Shown: positions 34,169-42,379 of the stretch, one piece after another
Numbering within the stretch: position 1 is the first letter of the stretch
How the letters are laid out: every line of letters begins with the position of its first letter
Assembly: GCA_035471805.1 (NCBI GenBank)
Contig: DATIPS010000043.1
Coordinates: forward strand, 1-64,000
Source of the DNA: Acidimicrobiia bacterium
Lineage (GTDB): Bacteria > Actinomycetota > Acidimicrobiia > Spongiisociales > JAHEDJ01
Reading direction: 5' to 3'
Length of the DNA: 64,000 nucleotides
The notes under the pieces: model-generated
The model's input: the letters and a program-made list of their open reading frames with translations, nothing else
Databases searched by the model: none
What the model was told of the DNA's origin: nothing
Position numbers and translations under genes: made by a program

Positions 34169-35368
34169 ATGCAACCAGACCCGCTTCCGCGGTTGGAGAG
34201 GCGCATCACGCCGAGAAGGAGGGCCCCCGGGTGGTTGACCTGGATCGAGCCGATAACTCCCGTATTCCTCTCCGTTCACGGCGCCGTGTTCATGGTGGAG
34301 TCTGGAGAAACGGACCCGGCTAAATGGGCGCTGGTCGTGCTGACCGCTCTGGCGGGCACAGCCGGTCTGGCGGGCTGGCGCACGCAGCAAGCCGTCCGGG
34401 TGCGTGCCTTCGGGTTGCTGCTGGTCACCTGGGTGCTACTGATCCTCGGCGGCGGCGTTCAGGCCTTCTTCACCCTCTGGTTCTTCATGCTGGCGCCGGT
34501 ATATGCACTGGCACTCGGTGGTCGAATCGCCTTTGTCTATCCCGTCGTGATCGGCCTCGCCTACCCGGCGCTCACTCTCATCACCGAGGGAGTGCTGCCC
34601 GCGTCGGTTCTCTGGGGGCGCACCGGAGTGATTGCCGGAACCGGCCTGATCGTCGCCGCCATCTCCCTGGAGCGTCGCCTCTCCGCGGAGGATGCAATGG
34701 GAGCGAAGGATGAGTTCGTTGCATCCGTCTCGCACGAGTTGCGCACCCCGCTCACGGCAGTAGTAGGGCTGTCCGCCGAGCTCAGGGACCGGGTGAGCGA
34801 TTTGACCGCCACAGAGGTCGCCGAGTTCGCCGGCATGGTGCACCGCCAGTCGATAGAGGTGGTGAACATCGTCGAAGACTTGCTGGTAGCGGCGCGAGCG
34901 GAGGCCAGCACGGTCAGCATCAAGGTCGAGGCCGTCGACCTGCGCGTCGAGGTCGATGCAGTCGTGCGGGAAGTCGCCCAACTCAATCCCGCGTTGCCTT
35001 TCGACATAGTTGTGCGAGGCGGCGCAGTCACCGGCTCCGGCGACCCCGTTCGAGTCCGTCAGATCTTGAGGAACGTCCTGACCAATGCCGTCAGGTACGG
35101 CGGAAGGCAGATCGAGGTGCGCCTGCTCGGTGAACCTCCACTGGCCGTCGTGGAGATAGCCGACGATGGGCCCGGTGTCCCGACGGAAGATCGGGAGGTG
35201 ATATTCGAACCCTACGGCCGCGCTCATGCCGACTCGACGCAGCCGAGTTCGATCGGCCTCGGGCTGGCCGTGTCACGGACACTGGCCCGGCTCATGGATG
35301 GGGATCTCAGCTACGGCCGGGTTGATGGCTGGAGCGTCTTCCGGTTCGAGTTGCCTGGGGCCGACTGA
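34169..35368 (+). CDS. Membrane histidine kinase without an adjacent regulator
   Basis: This 399-aa protein has about six N-terminal membrane helices (residues 25-165) and no obvious extracellular sensor domain. The cytoplasmic kinase follows: H-box SHELRTPL with His189, N-box NVLTNAVRYGG, G1 DDGPGVP and G2 GLGLAVS. ATG 34169 is preferred; an AGGAG lies 11 nt upstream, while the earlier in-frame GTG 34157 overlaps that site. The gene begins 15 nt after the amidohydrolase stop. No response regulator is adjacent, so the partner is elsewhere. Confidence 0.88.
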   Translation: MQPDPLPRLERRITPRRRAPGWLTWIEPITPVFLSVHGAVFMVESGETDPAKWALVVLTALAGTAGLAGWRTQQAVRVRAFGLLLVTWVLLILGGGVQAFFTLWFFMLAPVYALALGGRIAFVYPVVIGLAYPALTLITEGVLPASVLWGRTGVIAGTGLIVAAISLERRLSAEDAMGAKDEFVASVSHELRTPLTAVVGLSAELRDRVSDLTATEVAEFAGMVHRQSIEVVNIVEDLLVAARAEASTVSIKVEAVDLRVEVDAVVREVAQLNPALPFDIVVRGGAVTGSGDPVRVRQILRNVLTNAVRYGGRQIEVRLLGEPPLAVVEIADDGPGVPTEDREVIFEPYGRAHADSTQPSSIGLGLAVSRTLARLMDGDLSYGRVDGWSVFRFELPGAD

Positions 35369-35489
35369 CGGCGTTCCGGCGCTCTCCGAGCCGTTGTGCC
35401 GGACGCATACCCGCTCTCAGATCAGCGGCACTCGACGGGGCCCTCCCGGATCTGCATTCCTTCCGGTCCGCTAGCTTGGTCGGCAGATC

Positions 35490-37526
35490 ATGACCCGCGC
35501 CAGCAAGTTCAACGACAGGGAGCTCTCGTGGCTCGATTTCAACTCCCGGGTTCTGTCGATCGCAGAGGACCCTGAAACTCCCCTGCTCGAGCGGATCAAG
35601 TTCCTCGCCATTTTCACGACCAACCTCGACGAGTTCTTCGAGATTCGGGTGGCCGGGATCCTCGAGCAAGTGGCTGCCGGGATCAGGCGCCCGGCCCTCG
35701 GCGGCATGTATCCGACTGCGCAGTTGAAGGCCGTCCGTGCGCGCGTCGCGGATCTGTACCAGCGGGTCGACAAGACACTGCGCGACGACATCGTTCCCCG
35801 TCTGGCTGCCGCCGGCGTGCACTTCAGGTCATGGGACGAGCTGAGCGACAGCGATAAGGCCTATCTGACCCTGCAGTTCCACTCGCGGGTCTTTCCCGTC
35901 GTCACGCCGCTATCGGTAGATCCCGGCCACCCGTTTCCGTACCTCTCGAACATGTCTCTCAATCTGGCCGTCACGGTGCGGGATCCGTCCACGAATGTGG
36001 CGCGCTTCGCCAGGGTCAAGGTCCCCCCGATCCTGCCGCGTTTCCTCGTTCTGCCGGGCGGCGACCAGATCGTTCCCCTCGAGGATGTCATCGCCGCTCA
36101 TCTCGATTCGCTCTTCCCGGGCATGGAGGTCGTGTCGCACGTTGCCTTCCGGGTCACTCGCAATGCCGACCTCGAGATCGAGGAGGAGGAAGCCGACGAT
36201 CTCCTGGAGTTCATCGAGAGCGAGCTCAGCCGGCGCCGATTCGGACGCGTTGTCCGGCTCGAAGTCGAGCCGAATATCACCGAGGACGCCCTGAGCCTTC
36301 TGGTCAGGGAGCTCAATATCGGCCCGGATCAGGTCTACATGACCGACGGTCCGCTCGACATGACCGGCTTCTGGGGACTCTACGAACTCGACCGCCCAGA
36401 TCTGAAATGGGATTCGTACGTGTGGGTTACTCCCCGGCAGCTGGCCTCCAAACCAGGCGAGCGGATGAACATCTTCGATCGGATCAGGGAAGGAGATATC
36501 TTCGTCCAGCACCCCTACGACTCTTTTGCCGCCTCGGTAGAGGAACTGGTGACGCAGGCGGCATCGGACCCGAAGGTGCTGGCGATCAAGCAGACTCTCT
36601 ACCGGACGACGGCAGACTCGCCTTCGATGCATTCGCTGATCGCGGCCGCCGAAGCGGGCAAACAGGTGGTGGCGCTGGTCGAACTCAAAGCCCGCTTCGA
36701 TGAACAGGCCAACATCGAGTGGGCCCGGCGCCTGGAGGAATCCAGCGTGCACGTCGTCTACGGTCTGGTCGGCCTCAAGACCCACACGAAGACGACCCTG
36801 GTGGTCAGGGACGACGGCGACGAGATCCGCAGGTACTCGCATGTGGGGACGGGCAACTACCACAACAAGACGGCCCGGATCTACGAGGACGTCGGGCTTC
36901 TCACGGCAGATCCGGATATCGGGGCGGATCTGTCTGATCTCTTCAACTACCTGACCGGATACAGCAAGCAGGTCGAGTATCGAAAGCTCCTCGTGTCGCC
37001 CATGACGCTCCGGAAGCGCATGGTGAAGCTCATCCGCCGGGAAGCCAAGCGCGAAGACGGGCACATCGTCATGAAAATGAACGCTCTCGTCGATGGAGGC
37101 ATGATCCGGGAGCTGTACAAGGCCTCGCAGGCCGGAACGCGGATCGACCTGATAGTGCGCGGCATTTGCTGTCTGCGGCCCGGTGTGGAAGGACTCTCAG
37201 AGAACATCACCGTGCGATCGCTGGTGGGCAAGTACCTGGAGCATTCCCGCATTTACCGATTCGGAACCAGAGAAAGAGGCTACGAATACCTCATCGGTTC
37301 GGCGGACCTGATGCCGCGCAACCTCGACCGGCGTGTCGAGGTTGTCGGCCCGGTCACAGACCCGGCGCATCAGGATCGTCTCGACGAGGTCTTCGAGATC
37401 CTCTTTGCCGACGATGAGCTCGCCTGGGAGTTGCACCCGGACGGAGTGTGGCGCAAGATCGAGACCGTGCAAGGACTGAATGCACACAAGCGCCTCCAGA
37501 GTCTGGCCATCGAACGCACGAGGTGA
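35490..37526 (+). CDS. ppk1: Polyphosphate kinase 1
   Basis: PPK1 makes polyphosphate from ATP reversibly. The 678-aa length and the four-domain order fit. The N-terminal FNDRELSWLDFNSRVL and FFEIRVAG are diagnostic. The two catalytic His positions known from E. coli PPK correspond to His432 in KTHTKTTLVV and His585 in YLEHSRIYRFG; VGTGNYHNKTARIYEDVGL is also intact. Its stop overlaps the next gene's GTG (GTGA). It lies 8 kb from the phosphate-uptake island, which fits phosphate storage. Confidence 0.96.
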   Translation: MTRASKFNDRELSWLDFNSRVLSIAEDPETPLLERIKFLAIFTTNLDEFFEIRVAGILEQVAAGIRRPALGGMYPTAQLKAVRARVADLYQRVDKTLRDDIVPRLAAAGVHFRSWDELSDSDKAYLTLQFHSRVFPVVTPLSVDPGHPFPYLSNMSLNLAVTVRDPSTNVARFARVKVPPILPRFLVLPGGDQIVPLEDVIAAHLDSLFPGMEVVSHVAFRVTRNADLEIEEEEADDLLEFIESELSRRRFGRVVRLEVEPNITEDALSLLVRELNIGPDQVYMTDGPLDMTGFWGLYELDRPDLKWDSYVWVTPRQLASKPGERMNIFDRIREGDIFVQHPYDSFAASVEELVTQAASDPKVLAIKQTLYRTTADSPSMHSLIAAAEAGKQVVALVELKARFDEQANIEWARRLEESSVHVVYGLVGLKTHTKTTLVVRDDGDEIRRYSHVGTGNYHNKTARIYEDVGLLTADPDIGADLSDLFNYLTGYSKQVEYRKLLVSPMTLRKRMVKLIRREAKREDGHIVMKMNALVDGGMIRELYKASQAGTRIDLIVRGICCLRPGVEGLSENITVRSLVGKYLEHSRIYRFGTRERGYEYLIGSADLMPRNLDRRVEVVGPVTDPAHQDRLDEVFEILFADDELAWELHPDGVWRKIETVQGLNAHKRLQSLAIERTR

Positions 37527-38425
37527 CAGTTCCGGAGAAATGGGGCGTGAACATCGAACCCGATCGGCAACCGACCATTCGCCGGGTCGTGCAGACTTCG
37601 ATCGCCGTCACGGTTCGCCGCTATCTGGACAACGCCCCCGCCATCGCTCGCCACGATGAGCCGGAGGGAGTTCATCAGGCGAGGGTGGCTACCAGAAGGC
37701 TACGTTCCGACTTTCGCACATTCCGCAGGTTCCTCGATCGCGACTGGGCGGACGGGCTGCGCAACGACCTCCGGGCGCTCACCGACCTGCTGGGGCCCGT
37801 GCGCGACCTGGACGTGCTGCACATGCACCTGGGCGGTCTCATCGAACAGGTGCCAGACTCCGAACGCCGGGCCGCGGAAGAGATTCTCGAGATTCTCGAA
37901 AAGGAGCGTCGGGATGCCCGGAGCCGCCTCGTCCGAGGATTCGCCGAACCGTGGTACCCGGAATTGCTGGTTCGTCTCACCGAAGCCGGCGAAGCACCGC
38001 GGATCGTCGAGGCCGCCGACCTCCCCGCCGGTCCGATCCTGGTGAAACTGGCCGGCAAGCCCTTGCGCAAACTGCGCGCGGCGGTGCGTGATCTGCCTGT
38101 GGAACCAACGGCCGCCGAGTTGCACCGGATCCGAATTCTGACCAAACGGGCCAGGTATGCGGTCGAGGCGGTTTCGCCGGTTGGCGGAGAGGCGGCGGAG
38201 GTTCTCGCCTCTTCGCTCTCCGAGCTCCAGGATGTGCTCGGCGAGCATCAGGACGCGGTGGTGGCGGGCCGGTGGCTGCGGAAGAGTGACTCTTCCCTGG
38301 CGCTGGCGGCGGGGGAGCTGATCGGTTTTGAGATCTCCAGGGCGAACAGGGCAGCCGCCGGATGGCGTGACATCTGGGATTCAATCGACGGCGGCCAACA
38401 GGCACGCTGGTTGGAGCCGCACTGA
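37523..38425 (+). CDS. CHAD domain protein
   Basis: This 300-aa helical protein is rich in conserved His and basic residues. EGVHQARVATRRLRSDFRTFRRFLD and the second half HRIRILTKRARYAVEAV with GEHQDAV form the duplicated CHAD pattern. CHAD domains bind polyphosphate and often accompany polyphosphate enzymes, and here the GTG start lies in the ppk1 stop (GTGA). It has no CYTH triphosphatase domain. It is likely a polyphosphate-binding or granule-associated partner of PPK1; the pairing is strong, the exact role is inference. Confidence 0.9.
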   Translation: MTVPEKWGVNIEPDRQPTIRRVVQTSIAVTVRRYLDNAPAIARHDEPEGVHQARVATRRLRSDFRTFRRFLDRDWADGLRNDLRALTDLLGPVRDLDVLHMHLGGLIEQVPDSERRAAEEILEILEKERRDARSRLVRGFAEPWYPELLVRLTEAGEAPRIVEAADLPAGPILVKLAGKPLRKLRAAVRDLPVEPTAAELHRIRILTKRARYAVEAVSPVGGEAAEVLASSLSELQDVLGEHQDAVVAGRWLRKSDSSLALAAGELIGFEISRANRAAAGWRDIWDSIDGGQQARWLEPH

Positions 38426-38451
38426 CCCGCGACGGATGACCGGCGCCCCCG

Positions 38452-38470
38452 AACCGACATGTTGTCGGTT
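38452..38470. promoter_or_regulatory. 8-bp palindrome, operator or terminator
   Basis: AACCGACA (38452-38459) and TGTCGGTT (38463-38470) are perfect mirror arms around TGT. It lies 26 nt after the CHAD stop and 24 nt before the -10 of the cytochrome gene. The trailing TTT followed by Cs is a weak U-tract, so it could terminate the ppk1-CHAD transcript, or be an operator of the next gene. Confidence 0.45.
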
Positions 38471-38493
38471 TCCCCCCATGGCCTTGCGCGATC

Positions 38494-38499
38494 TATGAT
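38494..38499 (+). promoter_or_regulatory. -10 hexamer of the membrane cytochrome c gene
   Basis: TATGAT is close to consensus and would start a transcript with a leader of about 35 nt that includes the AGGAAGGG ribosome site. No good -35 is seen, which might mean activator dependence. Confidence 0.4.
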
Positions 38500-38541
38500 C
38501 CGCCCAGTCGATTGACCCAGCGCCAGTAGGAAGGGATGCCG

Positions 38542-39285
38542 ATGCCGGTGGCGAGGACAACGTTGCGCAGTGTCGCCGTCCTTGTGTTCGCCCTGCTGCT
38601 CAGCGCCGGGCTTGCCTCGATTGCCGTCGCCCAGGACCAGACGACCGGATCGACGTCGGATGGGGCACAGGTTCGAGAGGTCAACGAGGCCGGCCGGGCC
38701 GTTTACGAATCTGTGTGCTCGGCCTGCCATCAGCCGGACGGAGAAGGTTCGGCCGTCTTTCCTCCGCTCTATCCGAATCCTCACGTCGATGACGCCGGAT
38801 ATGTCGAGGATGTGATCAGAAACGGCCGCAGCGGCGAGATCGTGGTCGGCGGGGTGACCTACAACGGCCGCATGCCGGCCCAGAACCTGACCGACGAGGA
38901 GATCACGGCGGTGATCGACTACGTCCAGTTCGATCTCGGCCGTCTACCTTTCACGCCGGGCGGAGTAGTCGAAGAGGACGCCTTCCCCTGGGGCCTCCTC
39001 ATCCTGTTTGCTCTCGTGTCGGCGCTGGCGGTCGGGATTGCCTACATTGTCGTTACGCCCGGCGGCGAGGGGTTCACCTGGCCGCGCGCCTGGTGGTTGG
39101 CCGTTGTCGTCTTCTTGTACTTCGCGGTCGCCACCGTCTGGCTGCCCGATTACGTGATCAACGAGCCGTCGCTGTCCTCGATGCCCGATCTGGTGAAGGA
39201 TCTGGCCGCCTCCGGTGCGTGGTTCGTTGCGCTGGCGGCCGGTATCTACTCGCTGCGGATCCTGCAGAAACGCAACCGGATTTGA
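38542..39285 (+). CDS. Membrane-bound cytochrome c with three C-terminal helices
   Basis: This 247-aa protein has an N-terminal signal or anchor (about residues 7-30), a cytochrome c domain with haem motif C59-S-A-C62-H63 and a likely Met ligand in NGRMPAQN, and then three hydrophobic helices (FPWGLLILFALVSALAVGIAYIV, RAWWLAVVVFLYFAVATVW, and GAWFVALAAGIYSLRIL). ATG 38542 is preferred because AGGAAGGG lies 6 nt upstream; ATG 38536 is too close. It precedes the ba3-type oxidase genes and is a plausible electron donor to them. I do not know a named family with this exact layout. Confidence 0.82.
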   Translation: MPVARTTLRSVAVLVFALLLSAGLASIAVAQDQTTGSTSDGAQVREVNEAGRAVYESVCSACHQPDGEGSAVFPPLYPNPHVDDAGYVEDVIRNGRSGEIVVGGVTYNGRMPAQNLTDEEITAVIDYVQFDLGRLPFTPGGVVEEDAFPWGLLILFALVSALAVGIAYIVVTPGGEGFTWPRAWWLAVVVFLYFAVATVWLPDYVINEPSLSSMPDLVKDLAASGAWFVALAAGIYSLRILQKRNRI

Positions 39286-39380
39286 GCCATCCCCCTCAGC
39301 CGAGGGAGGTACTCGATAGCCGGCCCCCGACTGCGGGTGCTGAGGATCCCGCCCCGGCACCGACCGTTTCCGACGCCGTG

Positions 39381-39410
39381 TTGCCATCGTCGCCGAACGT
39401 CCTCTAAGCT
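39381..39410 (+). promoter_or_regulatory. Candidate promoter of the ba3 oxidase operon
   Basis: TTGCCA (39381-39386) and TAAGCT (39405-39410) are separated by 18 nt. Transcription from here would give a leader of about 98 nt before the subunit IIa gene, containing the hairpin at 39453-39476. Confidence 0.4.
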
Positions 39411-39452
39411 CGCTCGCAGCGCGGAGGGGTGAGGATTCGACTACCTGCGAGT

Positions 39453-39476
39453 CGGGTCGCTCTCGGGCCCGACCCG
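39453..39476 (+). other. Hairpin in the oxidase leader
   Basis: CGGGTCG (39453-39459) pairs with CGACCCG (39470-39476) around a 10-nt loop. It lies 39 nt before the subunit IIa ATG. It could be an mRNA-stabilising element or an attenuator. Confidence 0.35.
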
Positions 39477-39514
39477 CGTTTCGGGCAGTGCACGACCGGT
39501 GGAGAGCTATCACC

Positions 39515-39655
39515 ATGGAAGAGATCAAGTCCACTGAGGAGGAGTTCCACCCAAAGGGCACGGCTCTCGTTCTCGCCATCTTCGTCGTCGTTCTGATTCT
39601 GCTGTGGGGGATCGTGTACCTGATTCTTCTGTCGAGAGGGATGACCACGGTATGA
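39515..39655 (+). CDS. ba3-type cytochrome oxidase subunit IIa-like peptide, 46 aa
   Basis: This 46-aa peptide has an acidic N-terminus, then a single membrane helix (about residues 16-40) starting after PKG and ending LSRG. The order E-E-x-x-x-PKG-hydrophobic-W-x-x-Y-x3-xxRG resembles the 34-aa subunit IIa of Thermus ba3 oxidase as I remember it. It sits immediately before subunit II, with its stop overlapping that gene's start (ATGA), and a GGAG lies 9-10 nt before its ATG. It is easily missed because of size. Role: one helix that completes the missing second helix of subunit II. Confidence 0.8.
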   Translation: MEEIKSTEEEFHPKGTALVLAIFVVVLILLWGIVYLILLSRGMTTV

Positions 39656-40164
39656 GTGAAGAAACCCCCGAAGTCTCGGCGGAGACCTCACTTCACATTG
39701 ATCCGTACGAGAGAAACTGGATGCGCCTGACCGTCGTGCTCCTGGTCGTGTTCGCCACGGCCGTCACGATCGCAGGATTCGCGCTGGGTTTTCAGGTTCC
39801 CAGCCCCGAAGAGAGGGTCGATCCGGAGACCGTTGCCATCGGCGACGGCCCGTTCGCCGATCCCGGCCTCCGGGAATACCCCGACGGTAGCTACGACCTC
39901 TACATCGTCAGTCAGATGTTCTCATTCAGTCCGAGCGCGGTGACGGTGCGAGCCGGATCTGAAGTGACCTTCTATGTGACCTCGACCGACGTCCAGCACG
40001 GTTTCAAGCTTCAGAACACCAACGTGAACATGCAGATAGTTCCCGGCCAGGTGTCCAAGCTGACGGTGACGTTCGACGAACCAGGAACATACGACTACAT
40101 CTGCACCGAGTACTGCGGTAGCGCCCACGCGCAGATGTACGGAACGCTGACGGTCGAGAAGTGA
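39652..40164 (+). CDS. ba3-type cytochrome c oxidase subunit II (CuA)
   Basis: This 170-aa protein has a single N-terminal membrane helix (about residues 22-46) and a cupredoxin domain. The CuA site is intact: the His of DVQHGFKL and CTEYCGSAHAQM, with both Cys, the His and the Met. The single helix, rather than two, is typical of ba3-type (B-family) oxidases and fits the adjacent subunit IIa gene. The ATG overlaps the subunit IIa stop; subunit I follows after 16 nt. Confidence 0.93.
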   Translation: MSEETPEVSAETSLHIDPYERNWMRLTVVLLVVFATAVTIAGFALGFQVPSPEERVDPETVAIGDGPFADPGLREYPDGSYDLYIVSQMFSFSPSAVTVRAGSEVTFYVTSTDVQHGFKLQNTNVNMQIVPGQVSKLTVTFDEPGTYDYICTEYCGSAHAQMYGTLTVEK

Positions 40165-40180
40165 GCATGGAGGGACTCAG

Positions 40181-41842
40181 ATGCTGACCACACCGACCTA
40201 CGAGCTCACCAAGTCGGAGAAGAGCTTCGTTTCTATCCACCTGTTGTTCGCCTTCGTTGCGCTTGCGATCGGAACGCTGTTCGGACCGCTTCAGGCATTC
40301 GAATTCAGCGGAGTCGACCTCTATCCGCTCCTGGAGCCGGTCATTCAGTCCTACTACCAGGGCCTCACGCTGCACGGCGTGCTGAACGCGCTCATATTCA
40401 CGACGTTCTTCATAACCGGCTTCTTCACGCTCACCACCGTCTACGGGCTAAAGCGGCCCCTCAAGTACCCGCTTCTCAACCAGATCGGGTTCTGGACGAT
40501 GGTCGCCGGTCTGGTGATGGCAGCCGTTCCGATTCTGCTCAACCAGGCGAGCGTCCTCTACACCTTCTACCCGCCTCTCAAAGCGAACGTCTTCTTCTAC
40601 TTCGGGCTCACGCTGGTGGTGGTAGGCAGCTGGATCGAAGGCTACGGATTCATCTTCACGTGGCGTGAATGGCGCAAGGAGAATCCTGGCGTCCGCACGC
40701 CGCTGATGACCTTCGGTGGTCTCCTCACGATGGTGATGTGGCAACTCGCCACACTCGGTGTCGCGGTTGAGATCCTGACGATGCTGATCCCCTGGGCGCT
40801 CGGTTGGATCGACGGCGTCGATCCGCAACTGGCACGAACCTACTTCTGGTTCACAGGTCATCCCCTGGTCTACTTCTGGCTCCTACCCGCCTACGTGTCG
40901 TGGTACGCGATGCTCCCCAAACAGGCCGGCGGCAAACTCTTCAGCGACTCGCTGGCGCGGATCGCCTTCTGGCTGTTCTTGCTTCTCTCGGTCCCGCTCG
41001 GTTTCCACCATCAGTTTGTGGATCCGGGGGTACCGGCCGGGTGGAAGTACATCCACGCAGTTCTCACCTACTCGGTGTTCTTCCCGTCGATGATCACAGC
41101 CTTCACCGTTATCGCATCGCTCGAGCGGGCGGGCCGCGCCCGCGGCGGCAAAGGCTGGCTCGGCTGGATTCCCAAACTGCCGTGGAACGATCCGTCGGTC
41201 AGTGCCCAACTGCTGGCCGGAATCCTGTTCTTCTTCGGCGGGATCGGCGGCATCACCAACGCCTCGTACAACATCAATCTCGTCATCCACAACACCGCCT
41301 GGGTCTCCGGTCACTTCCATCTGACGGTTGCGTCGGCTGTGGCGTTGTCCTTCATGGGTATCTCCTACTGGCTGGTCCCCTATCTGCGCGGTAAGACGCT
41401 CTGGAGCCGCAAGTGGGCCGTCATCCAAACGTGGCTGTGGTTCGTCGGCATGCTGATCTTCTCCAACGCCATGCACGTCCTGGGGCTGCTCGGCGCTCCC
41501 CGACGAACACCGCTCGGTGAAGCACCGTACATCCCGGAGGAATGGAGCGGGCACCTGCTTCGCACCAGCATCGGAGGAGCGATCCTCATGGTGTCGGCAT
41601 ACATGTTCATCTACAACATCGCCAGGACCTGGTGGTCGAAGAAGCTGAACGCCGGCCCTGGTGAGATGGTCGAGATTCCCGCCGCCGAGTCGGTCCATCC
41701 CGCTCAGCAGACGCCGGCCAAGCTGGACTGGTGGACTCCGTGGCTGATCGCGACCGTGGCCCTGATCGTCGTTGCCTACGGACCTCAGTTGATCGACCAG
41801 ATCGGCAACATCGATCTTTCGTCGCCCGGAGTGATGCCCTGA
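40181..41842 (+). CDS. ba3-type haem-copper oxidase subunit I
   Basis: This 553-aa protein has about 13 hydrophobic helices. Low-spin haem ligands are His65 (LTLHGVLNAL) and His380; CuB ligands are His227, His276 and His277 (TGHPLVYFW, FHHQFVDP); the a3-type haem ligand is His378 (SGHFHLTV). Tyr231 forms the His-Tyr crosslink pair expected (HPxVY). The HPLVYFWLLPAYVSWY block is typical of B-family oxidases. No subunit III gene follows. A GGAGG lies 8 nt upstream of the ATG. It is a terminal oxidase of the respiratory chain, reducing oxygen and pumping protons. Confidence 0.95.
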   Translation: MLTTPTYELTKSEKSFVSIHLLFAFVALAIGTLFGPLQAFEFSGVDLYPLLEPVIQSYYQGLTLHGVLNALIFTTFFITGFFTLTTVYGLKRPLKYPLLNQIGFWTMVAGLVMAAVPILLNQASVLYTFYPPLKANVFFYFGLTLVVVGSWIEGYGFIFTWREWRKENPGVRTPLMTFGGLLTMVMWQLATLGVAVEILTMLIPWALGWIDGVDPQLARTYFWFTGHPLVYFWLLPAYVSWYAMLPKQAGGKLFSDSLARIAFWLFLLLSVPLGFHHQFVDPGVPAGWKYIHAVLTYSVFFPSMITAFTVIASLERAGRARGGKGWLGWIPKLPWNDPSVSAQLLAGILFFFGGIGGITNASYNINLVIHNTAWVSGHFHLTVASAVALSFMGISYWLVPYLRGKTLWSRKWAVIQTWLWFVGMLIFSNAMHVLGLLGAPRRTPLGEAPYIPEEWSGHLLRTSIGGAILMVSAYMFIYNIARTWWSKKLNAGPGEMVEIPAAESVHPAQQTPAKLDWWTPWLIATVALIVVAYGPQLIDQIGNIDLSSPGVMP

Positions 41843-41850
41843 GGGAGTAG

Positions 41851-41865
41851 GAGGTTCTGGGTTTC
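41851..41865 (+). repeat. Second copy of the 15-mer GAGGTTCTGGGTTTC
   Basis: Identical to 24417-24431. It lies 9 nt after the subunit I stop and 32 nt before the next gene, so both copies are intergenic and follow a stop codon. A 15-mer match in 64 kb can occur by chance. Confidence 0.3.
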
Positions 41866-41896
41866 TGCCCCGGCCGCCTGCATTGAGGAAACCCAT

Positions 41897-42265
41897 GTGA
41901 AGCGACTTGTCGTGATGCTGCTCCTTTCGACACTCGTCGCGGCCTGCGGCGGGGAGTCGAGCGATGGACCGGAACTGCTGGGGCGAGAACTCTTTCATCA
42001 GATAGTGGTCGGCGGGAAGGCCGGCTGCGGCTCGTGCCACCCGGTCGAGGCAGGCAAGGACGGCGTCGGCCCCTCACTGGCAGGTGTGGGAACCGCCGCG
42101 GCCGGACGGGTCGGTGGCTTGACCGCCGTCGACTACCTCCGGCGGTCGATTACCGAACCGGACTCGTTCGTCGTCGAGGGGTTCAACGCAGGTGTCATGC
42201 CGGGAGGCTGGGACCTCAGCGATGAGCAGATCGAATCACTGGTGGAGTACCTGCTGGACCTCTAG
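41897..42265 (+). CDS. Lipoprotein cytochrome c
   Basis: This 122-aa protein starts with a lipoprotein signal (LLLSTLVAAC, Cys about 17). One haem motif, CGSCH, lies near residue 49, and the likely axial Met is in FNAGVMPGGW. The single-haem, roughly 100-residue domain matches class I cytochromes c that serve as mobile or tethered donors to oxidases. The GTG at 41897 has GAGGAAA 6 nt upstream. It directly follows subunit I and is probably co-transcribed. Confidence 0.88.
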   Translation: MKRLVVMLLLSTLVAACGGESSDGPELLGRELFHQIVVGGKAGCGSCHPVEAGKDGVGPSLAGVGTAAAGRVGGLTAVDYLRRSITEPDSFVVEGFNAGVMPGGWDLSDEQIESLVEYLLDL

Positions 42266-42379
42266 CGGACCGACGAGAAGCAGTAGGCAACCGGCCGGCG
42301 GGTTCGGTCATCGCGCCTCCGATGAGGGCACCGTTACGTCCGGAACCCGCAACCAAGGACCCGGAACCTGCCGAGCCTG

